From Nitrospirota bacterium (lineage in GTDB: Bacteria; Nitrospirota; UBA9217): a stretch of 8,171 nucleotides of DNA. The DNA lies in assembly GCA_021788515.1 (NCBI GenBank), contig JAJYKN010000045.1, positions 1 to 8,171 of the forward strand, given 5' to 3'. A program made the translations under genes and the position numbers. A model generated the notes under the pieces. It ran no database searches. It saw only the letters and a list, made by a program, of their open reading frames with translations, and was not told the DNA's origin. The first letter of the stretch is position 1. Each line of letters begins with the position of its first letter. Positions 1 through 6,127 of the stretch are shown here, in pieces.

Positions 1-6
1 CATCAT
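1..6 (-). CDS. Start of a further minus-strand gene (only two codons visible)
   Basis: Two consecutive ATG codons read leftwards out of the window at positions 6-4 and 3-1. A ribosome binding site precedes them, so a gene very probably begins here and continues beyond the left edge. The first ATG is preferred because its spacing from the Shine-Dalgarno sequence is 9 bases. It would start 63 bases after the chromate transporter's stop, close enough to belong to the same transcript. Nothing can be said about the product. Confidence 0.45.
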
Positions 7-15
7 AGAATTACT

Positions 16-21
16 CTCCTT
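16..21 (-). promoter_or_regulatory. Ribosome binding site of the left-edge gene
   Basis: The minus strand reads AAGGAG here, 9 bases before the ATG at position 6. A small perfect inverted repeat, CCTCA-N5-TGAGG at 22-36, lies directly upstream. It could form a weak five-pair hairpin next to the ribosome binding site, but it is too short to call a terminator. Confidence 0.5.
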
Positions 22-69
22 CCTCAACTCGTGAGGGATTTGCTTTTTTGAATACGGACCAGTGCCGGC

Positions 70-1368
70 CTAATACAGCAACAGCCCCACCACGCCTGCA
101 GCGGGAATAATCCATGCCGGCTCCACTTTGAACCGGAGCAGCGCAACAAGGGACAGGCCGAACGTAAGAAGAGAAATCGCGTTGATCCCGCTCGATCCCG
201 CAACCATCACCCCGGCGGCGGCAATCATTCCGATGACTGCCGGCCGGATGCCCCGCAGGGCCGCCCTCAGGATCTTCGATCCCTTTATCCGGTCAAGGAA
301 CCGGGTGCAAAGGATCATCACGGCGGCCGGAGGGCCGAAAATCGCCGCGGTAGCCGCGGCTGCCCCGCCAAAGCCGGCGACCTTGAAGCCGATGAATGCC
401 GCGCTGATCAGTATCGGACCGGGCGTCACCTGGCCGAGGGCAATGGCATCGATGAACTCCTGCCGGGTGACCCAGCCGTATTTCGCCACGACAACCTGCT
501 GGATCAGCGGAATGAATACGTACCCTCCTCCGAAGAGCAGCAGACTCATGCCGCCGAAGGTGACGATGAGTTTGCCGATCGCGGCCCAGGGAAGGGCGCC
601 GAAATATGCAGCGCCGATCGCGCGGAGCGGGGTCCCTCCCGGGCTTCGCTTCTGTTCTTTGTTCCGGGCAATCGGGGTTTCTTTCCGGTTTGAAGGCGGA
701 GCGTCTCGAAACAAAAGCACGCCAAGAAGCCCGCTGACCGCAACGATCCCGAGGGTGACGATGAAGCCGCCGACGCCCGCGAGGAGGCCGAAGGCAACAA
801 GGGCAATAACCGCCTCGGGCAGGCCTTTTATCGTTTTGACGCCCATGTTCCACGCTGCCGCGAAAATAATCGCCGCCACCGCCGGGATGAACCCGGTGAA
901 TATCTTTCCGGCGACAGGCATCTGTCCGAACCGGAAGTAAGCATAGCTGAGGCCCGAGAGAAGCAGAAACGACGGCAGGATCACGCCCACGGCGCTTGCG
1001 AACGCGCCCAGGGGACCGCGAATCCGGTACCCTACATAGGCGACAACGTTCACCGCAACCGGGCCGGGCAGGATCGTGGCAAGAGAAATGCCGTCGAGCA
1101 TATCCTCCTCGGTCAAAAGTTTTCTGCGCTTGACGATGTAATTCTGCACCACGGATATCAGCGCCATGAATCCTCCGAAGGCAGTGCATCCGATCTTGAA
1201 AAACAGGAAAAACAGGGACGCTGATGATGTCTCTGCGCGTCCGTCCCCGGTCTGCGCAAAATTCTCCGTAGTAAGGTAAAGACCTTCCTTCAGCTCGGGA
1301 TCCTTCATATCACCTCGTTCGATACTGATTTCAAGATATCCATCGCATTCTACAAGGGCTGGAAGCAT
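70..1368 (-). CDS. chrA: ChrA-type chromate transporter (two CHR domains)
   Basis: Inner-membrane transporter of the chromate ion transporter (CHR) family. Characterised members export chromate using the proton motive force and confer resistance. The 432 residues fit the long, two-domain class. The N-terminal CHR half (about residues 50-220) has FFKIGCTAFGGF at 56-67 and ATILPGPVAVN at 97-107. The C-terminal half (about 262-430) repeats the pattern with FGGGYVFIPLI at 279-289 and VTPGPILISA at 314-323. A charged cytoplasmic linker (222-246) joins them. Roughly ten hydrophobic segments are visible. Two starts are possible. The ATG at 1368 has GAGG five bases upstream and lies 35 bases after the sulfurylase stop. 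The ATG at 1308 (residue 21, MKDPELKEG) has GAGGTGAT immediately before it, a better pairing but short spacing. The gene follows the ATP sulfurylase/APS kinase in one likely operon, which suits an oxyanion role. Actual substrate (chromate or another anion) is inferred from family. Confidence 0.9.
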   Translation of the reverse strand: MLPALVECDGYLEISIERGDMKDPELKEGLYLTTENFAQTGDGRAETSSASLFFLFFKIGCTAFGGFMALISVVQNYIVKRRKLLTEEDMLDGISLATILPGPVAVNVVAYVGYRIRGPLGAFASAVGVILPSFLLLSGLSYAYFRFGQMPVAGKIFTGFIPAVAAIIFAAAWNMGVKTIKGLPEAVIALVAFGLLAGVGGFIVTLGIVAVSGLLGVLLFRDAPPSNRKETPIARNKEQKRSPGGTPLRAIGAAYFGALPWAAIGKLIVTFGGMSLLLFGGGYVFIPLIQQVVVAKYGWVTRQEFIDAIALGQVTPGPILISAAFIGFKVAGFGGAAAATAAIFGPPAAVMILCTRFLDRIKGSKILRAALRGIRPAVIGMIAAAGVMVAGSSGINAISLLTFGLSLVALLRFKVEPAWIIPAAGVVGLLLY

Positions 1369-1403
1369 GTCTGCCTCTGAAAATATGCAACGGCAAGGTC
1401 AAC

Positions 1404-3179
1404 TCACGCGGCTGCGCCGACCGGCAGGCCCTTCGGCTCCCGGCGCCTCTCCTGAGCGATGAAACCTCTTTGTACAAGCTCTCCGATGATCATCCGGGCG
1501 CTCCCGTCGGGCGTCATGGACGCCGTGTTTATGCACAGGTCCGGAGAGCGGGGCGGCTCGTAGACATCGTCGACGCCGGTAAAGCCCTTGATCTCTCCTT
1601 TTTTTGCCTGGGTGTACATGCCCTTCACGTCGCGCTGCTCGCACAACGAGACGGGCGTATCCACGAACACTTCGATGAACCGCTCCCGTCCCACCATGGC
1701 GCGCGCCTGGTCCCGCGCGTGCGCGTAGGGGCTGATGAGGGCGCAGATCGCAACGCCCTCGTGCCGGACCACTTCCGAGGCCACGAATCCCACACGCAGG
1801 ATGTTCGTGGTCCGGTCCTCTTTGCCGAACCCAAGCCCTTTGGTGAGGTGGGTCCTGACCACGTCCCCGTCCAGGAACGTCACTTTCCTGCCCTTGGCCA
1901 TAAGCATGGGCAAAAGCGTTTCGGCAATGGTGGACTTGCCCGAACTGGGCAGGCCCGTGAGCCATACGCAGAAACCCTGACGGTTTTTCGGGGGATTGGC
2001 GTCGGAAAGGATCTGCGAAATCTCGGGGTGCGTGAACCACTCGGGAAGTTGCGTGCCGCGGAAGAGAGAATCCTCAATCACCGTCGTGGCCGAGACCCGG
2101 ATGTACTCGTCCATGCCGCGCGCCACGCTGCCCGACTCCTCGTACTGCTTGCTCTGCGGCAAATAGACCATCTCTTTATGCCGGATCATGCGCACACCGA
2201 TCTCGGACTCGAGCTGGAGGAAGAGCTGCTGCACGTCGCGGCTGTCGTAGAAAGCCGTCTTGAGGGAGCCCACGCTCAGGCTGTGAGGGTCGCGGCCGAC
2301 GATAAGATGGTTCACGCCGTAGTTGCGGTTGATGATCCCGTGCCAGAGCCCTGCGCGGGGTCCCGCCATGCGCACTGCGAGGGGGATCACATTCAGGACG
2401 GTCCTGCCGGAGTCGTAGTAGTTTTCGATCAGCGTCTTGTAACACCTTATGCGCGTGTAGTTTTCCACGTCTTCTCCGTGGCCCGTAAAGCCCACAACGG
2501 GATGGATAAGGAGCGAGCCGTCTATCTGCAAGGCAGCCTCCTTGGTGAACGCCTCATGGGCCCGGTGCATGGGGTGACGCGGCTGGTACGCTACCACGTT
2601 TTTCCTGCCCATGGCAACGAGCATGCTCCGGACCTCGGCGGGGGTCTTCCGGAGGTCCGGCAAGTCCCTGTGGCGCGGGAGGTTGAGGACGGTGAGCGGC
2701 CCGGAAAGGCACCAGCGGCCCCACGTATGCATCTCGGAGACGAGAGGATGGCGCGAGTCCGTGGTGCCGAGCACGGTTGTTGCTTCCTCCTCGAGATCCC
2801 ACGGATAGACTCCATCGAGTCTCATGACGGCCAGCATCTCGTTGGTGGGGCTCCGGAGCACGAGCTCGCGTCCGATCTCGAGGCCGTCTGCGCTCTCGAC
2901 CGGAAGGGTAAGCGGAATGGGAAAGAGCACGCCGTCTGCGAGACGCATGTTTGCGAGCACCGAACGGTAGTCCTTCTCAGTTAAAAACCGGTCCAGGGGG
3001 GAAAAGGCCCCCACGGCCAAAAGCTCAAGGTCGCACATTGACCGCGCGGATATCTGGACAGAGGGAAGGCATTTGGCCTTCTCGATCAATGCGGCTCGAT
3101 CTGCTGCGCTGACAACGAGATTTACGAGCCTGCCGCCGTACGGTGTGATCAACCCTGTTTCACGCTCATGCGTTGCCAT
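1404..3179 (-). CDS. Bifunctional sulfate adenylyltransferase / adenylylsulfate kinase
   Basis: A 591-residue cytoplasmic fusion. The N-terminal ATP sulfurylase (about residues 1-390) makes APS from sulfate and ATP. The C-terminal APS kinase (about 400-575) phosphorylates APS to PAPS for sulfate assimilation or sulfation. Sulfurylase signatures include SMCDLELLAVGAFSPL at 47-62, the HxxH motif inside QPRHPMHRAHE (199-209), and VGRD at 294-297. The kinase domain looks intact: P-loop GLPSSGKST at 409-417, LDGD at 436-439, NILRVGFVASE at 459-469, ISPY at 482-485, and CEQRDVKGMY at 513-522. The sulfurylase half is divergent. The usual QxRNPxHxxH has His202 in place of Asn, and the usual GRDHAGPG is replaced by GRDPHSLSVG. 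It may therefore be a weak, altered or regulatory sulfurylase, while kinase activity looks more secure. The ATG at 3179 is well supported by AGGAGG upstream. A promoter lies just before it, and chrA follows after 35 bases. Confidence 0.92.
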   Translation of the reverse strand: MATHERETGLITPYGGRLVNLVVSAADRAALIEKAKCLPSVQISARSMCDLELLAVGAFSPLDRFLTEKDYRSVLANMRLADGVLFPIPLTLPVESADGLEIGRELVLRSPTNEMLAVMRLDGVYPWDLEEEATTVLGTTDSRHPLVSEMHTWGRWCLSGPLTVLNLPRHRDLPDLRKTPAEVRSMLVAMGRKNVVAYQPRHPMHRAHEAFTKEAALQIDGSLLIHPVVGFTGHGEDVENYTRIRCYKTLIENYYDSGRTVLNVIPLAVRMAGPRAGLWHGIINRNYGVNHLIVGRDPHSLSVGSLKTAFYDSRDVQQLFLQLESEIGVRMIRHKEMVYLPQSKQYEESGSVARGMDEYIRVSATTVIEDSLFRGTQLPEWFTHPEISQILSDANPPKNRQGFCVWLTGLPSSGKSTIAETLLPMLMAKGRKVTFLDGDVVRTHLTKGLGFGKEDRTTNILRVGFVASEVVRHEGVAICALISPYAHARDQARAMVGRERFIEVFVDTPVSLCEQRDVKGMYTQAKKGEIKGFTGVDDVYEPPRSPDLCINTASMTPDGSARMIIGELVQRGFIAQERRREPKGLPVGAAA

Positions 3180-3183
3180 GTTC

Positions 3184-3192
3184 CCTCCTCCT
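3184..3192 (-). promoter_or_regulatory. Strong ribosome binding site of the sulfurylase/kinase gene
   Basis: The minus strand reads GGTGAGGAGGAGGGAAC before the ATG at 3179. Two overlapping AGGAGG copies give spacings of 4 or 7 bases. This fixes the start and suggests efficient translation. Confidence 0.65.
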
Positions 3193-3221
3193 CACCTGAC
3201 AAGATATATTTACTGAATCAT

Positions 3222-3249
3222 AATGTACCTGAGGTGGAAATATTGTCAA
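3222..3249 (-). promoter_or_regulatory. Candidate sigma70 promoter for the sulfurylase/kinase-chrA operon
   Basis: A perfect -35 box TTGACA (3244-3249) is followed after 16 bases by TACATT (3222-3227, four of six matches to TATAAT). A second -10-like hexamer, TATGAT (3217-3222), is better in sequence but 21 bases from the -35 box. The odd palindrome GGGATTCCC (3253-3261) sits directly upstream of the -35 box and could be an operator. The predicted 5' leader would be only about 30-40 bases, leaving no room for a riboswitch. Confidence 0.45.
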
Positions 3250-3545
3250 TCGGGGATTCCCTACTTTTTTACTTCGAAAACCCTAGAGGCTTTTGGAGTC
3301 CCACAGGTCGCAAAAGAATTGCCCGCAGCAATGACAAGTAGTGAATGGCGAATTTATCGGCAGGTGTTGAAAAACTCAGAATGGAAAATTGACATCAACC
3401 TTAAAGCGGCAGGTGGACGCAGATGAACATCGAAAAGGCGCTTAGACACAGAAGAAGCGGATTAACATATGATAAAGGCGGATAAATTCGAGAGCAAGGC
3501 AATCGCCTGTTGGGGGGGAACTACTATTTGACGAAAAATCCGCCG

Positions 3546-3564
3546 TTATCAGACTCTTATCAGA
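3546..3564. repeat. Direct repeat TTATCAGA x2, 11-base period
   Basis: TTATCAGA occurs at 3546-3553 and again at 3557-3564, separated by CTC. The 11-base period places both copies on about the same face of the DNA helix, as in many regulator sites. The second copy overlaps the first base of the neighbouring palindrome by one position. No binding protein can be assigned. Confidence 0.5.
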
Positions 3565-3581
3565 TTTGATCCGTGTCAAAT
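3564..3581. promoter_or_regulatory. Crp/FNR-family-like palindrome (possible operator)
   Basis: ATTTGA-TCCGTG-TCAAAT is a perfect six-base inverted repeat. Its core TTGAT-CCGT-GTCAA matches the FNR/DNR-type consensus TTGAT-N4-ATCAA at nine of ten positions. It lies 12 bases past the regulator's stop and about 320 bases upstream of the sulfurylase -35 box, so position does not tie it to a mapped promoter. On the minus strand it could instead fold as a weak AT-rich hairpin. Confidence 0.35.
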
Positions 3582-3592
3582 GCCATTTTAGG

Positions 3593-4240
3593 CTAAAGTG
3601 AAGTAATGCCTTCCCGTATGGCATACTTGGTAAGTTCCGCAATACTATGGATGTTGAGCTTCTCCATAATGTGCTGGCGGTACGATTCAGCCGTTTTTAC
3701 ACTGACTCGAAGCATATCGGCAATTTCTTTCGTTTTCTTTCCCTCTGACAAGAGTTGCAGGACTTCGCGCTCCCGGGTTGTTAAACTGGAGAGCGAGGAC
3801 AATTCATCTTTCGGGATTCGGTGAACGTAGTCTTTGATGACAATTTCGGCTATTTTCGGGCTGAGATAGGTGCTGTTCGCGGCTACGGTGCGTACGGCCT
3901 GGACCACTTCCTCGAAGGCGCAGTCTTTCAAAAGATATCCTGTTGCGCCGGCATTGATCATCTCAAGCACCGTTCGCCTCTCGGTATGCATAGACAGCGC
4001 TATGATCTTTGATTTAGCGCAGATTGACAGGATTTGCTGTGTTGCATCGATGCCGTTCAGGCCGGGCATGGAAATATCCATGATAATGATGTCGGGCTTC
4101 AGGTCGGCCGCCAGCTGAACGGCGGTTTTGCCGTTGTCCGCTTCTCCAACAACAGTAAAGTCCGGCTGTTCCTCAAGTAATGACCGGAGGCCTTCACGCA
4201 TCAATCGGTGATCGTCCGCAAGTAGAATCTTTATTCCCAT
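3593..4240 (-). CDS. NarL/LuxR-type two-component response regulator
   Basis: A 215-residue cytoplasmic DNA-binding regulator, normal length for the NarL/FixJ class. The receiver domain (about 1-120) has the acidic pair Asp9-Asp10, phosphoacceptor Asp55 in IIIMDISMPGLNGID, Ser83 in the T/S position, and Lys105 in GYLLKD. The C-terminal LuxR helix-turn-helix (about 150-212) has LTTREREVLQLLSEGKKTKEIA and VSVKTAESYRQHIMEKLNI, the latter including the recognition helix. All catalytic residues are present, so it should be phosphorylated by the kinase encoded 39 bases upstream. The ATG at 4240 has AGGAGG at 4250-4255 (spacing 9). Target genes are unknown. The repeats just past its stop are candidate sites, but this is only proximity. 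Confidence 0.93.
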   Translation of the reverse strand: MGIKILLADDHRLMREGLRSLLEEQPDFTVVGEADNGKTAVQLAADLKPDIIIMDISMPGLNGIDATQQILSICAKSKIIALSMHTERRTVLEMINAGATGYLLKDCAFEEVVQAVRTVAANSTYLSPKIAEIVIKDYVHRIPKDELSSLSSLTTREREVLQLLSEGKKTKEIADMLRVSVKTAESYRQHIMEKLNIHSIAELTKYAIREGITSL

Positions 4241-4249
4241 GATTTGCTC

Positions 4250-4255
4250 CCTCCT
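4250..4255 (-). promoter_or_regulatory. Ribosome binding site of the response regulator
   Basis: AGGAGG on the minus strand lies nine bases before the ATG at 4240, inside the short kinase-regulator gap. It shows the regulator is translated from its own strong site rather than by tight coupling. Confidence 0.6.
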
Positions 4256-4279
4256 GATTTCTCATTAATGTAATGAAAT

Positions 4280-6127
4280 TTATTGGACCGGCATGGCCAG
4301 GATTACCGTAGTTCCGGAACCGGGCTTTGACTCGATCTCACAATACCCGCCCAGCCGCTTCATCCTCTCGCGAATCGTAAACAGGCCGAACCCCGATTTT
4401 TTTCTGTCCACCGTCGACTGATCAAAGCCCGCGCCGTTGTCTGCGACGGTGACATAGATCCTGTCAGCTGATCTCGACATGGCAATTTCGACGTTCCTGG
4501 CTTGCGAGTGTTTGACAATATTCATGAGAATTTCGCGTACACACCTGAAGAGAAGATAGCGGTTTTCATTGCCGATCTGTATCGGCCGCCCATCGTCCCT
4601 TACTTTGATTGACAGCCCATGTGTTGTTTCGAACGCCTCTGCAAGCGATTCAACAGCCGGTTTGAATCCGATTTCCACCAGAATAGGCGGATTGAGTTCT
4701 ACCGTTAAGGACCGAGTATACTGTATTGTCTTCCCGATTATCTCCCGAATTTCCTCAACCTGCCTGACCATGTTCGAATCCGAGAGATTTCTCTGGAGCA
4801 GCCCCAGCTTGAGCTGTAAAACTACAAGATTCTGCCCGACATAATCGTGCAGATCAGCGGCTATCAGGTATCTTTCCCGCTCTTCGACCCGCGATTCGAG
4901 CGTTGACATCTCAGTCGCCGCGGCATAGAGCTCCTTTTGATAGTTCCTGATCTTGTCTTCCATGCCTTTTCGCTCAGTAACGTCGCGTGTGACGACTAAC
5001 ACGGCCGGCTGGCCGCGGAATACGAACGGGGCAGCCGCTACTTCGGCGTCCACCAGGGCGCCGTTCGGTCTTCGATACCTGACCTGGATGTAAGGAACGT
5101 TGATCCTCTTCTCTTCGACCTGGAAGCATATCTGCTCAATAACGCCTCGATCGTCCCGATAGACGAAATCATTCATGAGCCGCCCCAGGACCAGCGCGGT
5201 GTGTGCGGCGCCCAAAAGGATTGCTCCCGCTGCGTTCGTAAAGACGATTTCCCCGTCCTGCAGGACATAGATCCCATCGGGGGAAATTTCGACAAGCTTG
5301 CGGTAGCGTTCTTCGCTCTCACGAAGCGATTTTTCGGCCTGTTCGCGCACCCTGACCATGATATTGAATGCCGATGCCAGGTTGCCGATCTCATCCCTGC
5401 TGTCCACCTGGACAGGTTCGACGTGAAGGCCCCGTCCCAGTGCTTTGACATTGTCGGTCAGCTTTGCCAACGGATTCGTAAGTTTTCTTACGGAAAAAAA
5501 AACGATCACCGAACTCGAAACGATAAAGATCAGCATGATAACCATATTTTCGCGCAGTATGGTTTCGATCCGCTGCCGGTATGCGTTCTTGCTCAATACA
5601 ATTCGAACATATCCGATAACCTTACCCGCGGTGTCCGGCGTCGGTCCTTCGAAATAAAGAGTTTCGTCCTTTTTCGCAGCGGATTGCAGCATGACCGGCT
5701 TGATAAATGCGAAGTATTTTTTAGACTCGCTGATGCTGAGAGACCCCTCTGTCCGTAAGTCGGCGACTGCATTGACGGGAATTGCGGCTTTTTCAGCGCC
5801 GGACGAATCGTTCCCTTTTGCATAGAGCATTTTAAAATCAGCGTTGTAGATCGATATCGCGACGACATTCTTCAGGTTTAATATGCTTTCCGTTGAATCC
5901 TTCAGCATCTTCCTGTTTTCCGAGTAAACTCCCACCATTGCATTTCTGCCCAGAATTCCCGCGAGCATTTCCCCCTGTTCTGCCAGACTCCTTTTTTCTT
6001 TCTGTCCTTCACGGATTACTCCGAACAAGGTAAATACCGACAACACGAGAATTATGGCGGCGATAAAGGAAATAAGCATCTTGGAGGCGAAGCTGTGCCC
6101 CAAAGTATGTAGGAAGTTTTTAATCAA
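4280..6127 (-). CDS. Membrane PAS-HisKA_3 sensor histidine kinase
   Basis: A 615-residue inner-membrane sensor kinase that should phosphorylate the adjacent NarL-type regulator. Order of parts: TM1 (about 17-38), periplasmic sensor region of about 150 residues (40-190, type not recognised, possibly Cache-like), TM2 (about 194-212), HAMP (about 212-265, with DEIGNLASAFNIM), PAS (about 272-385, with YRKLVEISPDGIYVLQDGEI) ending in the C-terminal RDVTERKGME, coiled region (385-420), HisKA_3 dimerisation domain with phosphoacceptor His427 in AADLHDYVGQNL, then HATPase_c with N-box REILMNIVKHS (531-541), DNGAGFD (563-569) and GFGLFTIRERM (579-589). The start is taken as TTG at 6127. It overlaps the upstream binding-protein stop by 8 bases, and its short basic leader fits before TM1. 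The next in-frame ATG (residue 18) would begin inside TM1. The overlap implies translational coupling. Cytoplasmic PAS plus periplasmic domain suggests two inputs. Confidence 0.92.
   Translation of the reverse strand: MIKNFLHTLGHSFASKMLISFIAAIILVLSVFTLFGVIREGQKEKRSLAEQGEMLAGILGRNAMVGVYSENRKMLKDSTESILNLKNVVAISIYNADFKMLYAKGNDSSGAEKAAIPVNAVADLRTEGSLSISESKKYFAFIKPVMLQSAAKKDETLYFEGPTPDTAGKVIGYVRIVLSKNAYRQRIETILRENMVIMLIFIVSSSVIVFFSVRKLTNPLAKLTDNVKALGRGLHVEPVQVDSRDEIGNLASAFNIMVRVREQAEKSLRESEERYRKLVEISPDGIYVLQDGEIVFTNAAGAILLGAAHTALVLGRLMNDFVYRDDRGVIEQICFQVEEKRINVPYIQVRYRRPNGALVDAEVAAAPFVFRGQPAVLVVTRDVTERKGMEDKIRNYQKELYAAATEMSTLESRVEERERYLIAADLHDYVGQNLVVLQLKLGLLQRNLSDSNMVRQVEEIREIIGKTIQYTRSLTVELNPPILVEIGFKPAVESLAEAFETTHGLSIKVRDDGRPIQIGNENRYLLFRCVREILMNIVKHSQARNVEIAMSRSADRIYVTVADNGAGFDQSTVDRKKSGFGLFTIRERMKRLGGYCEIESKPGSGTTVILAMPVQ

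Larger units (their letters stand above)
3180..3592. other. 413-base intergenic region between the two gene blocks
   Basis: It separates the response regulator's stop from the sulfurylase start and is AT-richer than the flanking genes. It contains the sulfurylase promoter and ribosome binding site, a G-run (3511-3518), repeated CGGCAGGTG at 3358-3366 and 3407-3415, and purine-rich degenerate units such as GCAGATGAAC, GCGGATTAAC and GGCGGATAAA around 3419-3486. The right end carries the palindrome and direct repeat listed separately. No open frame here shows a ribosome binding site or a recognisable product. No strong hairpin with a T-tract was seen for ending the regulator's transcript. Confidence 0.6.

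Noticed and set aside
128..940. 270-codon open frame on the plus strand
   Set aside because: Antisense to the chromate transporter. It is low-complexity, Pro/Ala/Arg-rich, has no ribosome binding site and no known family.
1369..1403. Separate promoter for the chromate transporter
   Set aside because: The 35-base gap has no paired -35/-10 boxes. The two genes are better explained as one transcript.
1470..2984. 504-codon open frame on the plus strand
   Set aside because: It lies fully antisense to the clearly conserved sulfurylase/kinase gene. Its product is Arg/His/Val-rich with no recognisable domain, as expected of a mirror frame in GC-rich DNA.
3180..3215. Riboswitch upstream of the sulfurylase gene (for example SAM-type)
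   Set aside because: The likely leader is only some 30-40 bases long and shows no conserved aptamer structure.
3223..3426. 67-codon plus-strand frame in the intergenic region
   Set aside because: It begins inside the candidate promoter of the sulfurylase gene, has no Shine-Dalgarno sequence, and spans the degenerate repeat area. A real small protein cannot be excluded but is not supported.
3564..3581. Terminator for the kinase-regulator operon
   Set aside because: The six-pair hairpin is AT-rich and is not followed by a T-tract on the minus strand, so it is a poor intrinsic terminator.
3442..3642. 66-codon minus-strand frame overlapping the regulator's 3' end
   Set aside because: It starts within the regulator gene in another frame, lacks a ribosome binding site and runs through repeat-like DNA.
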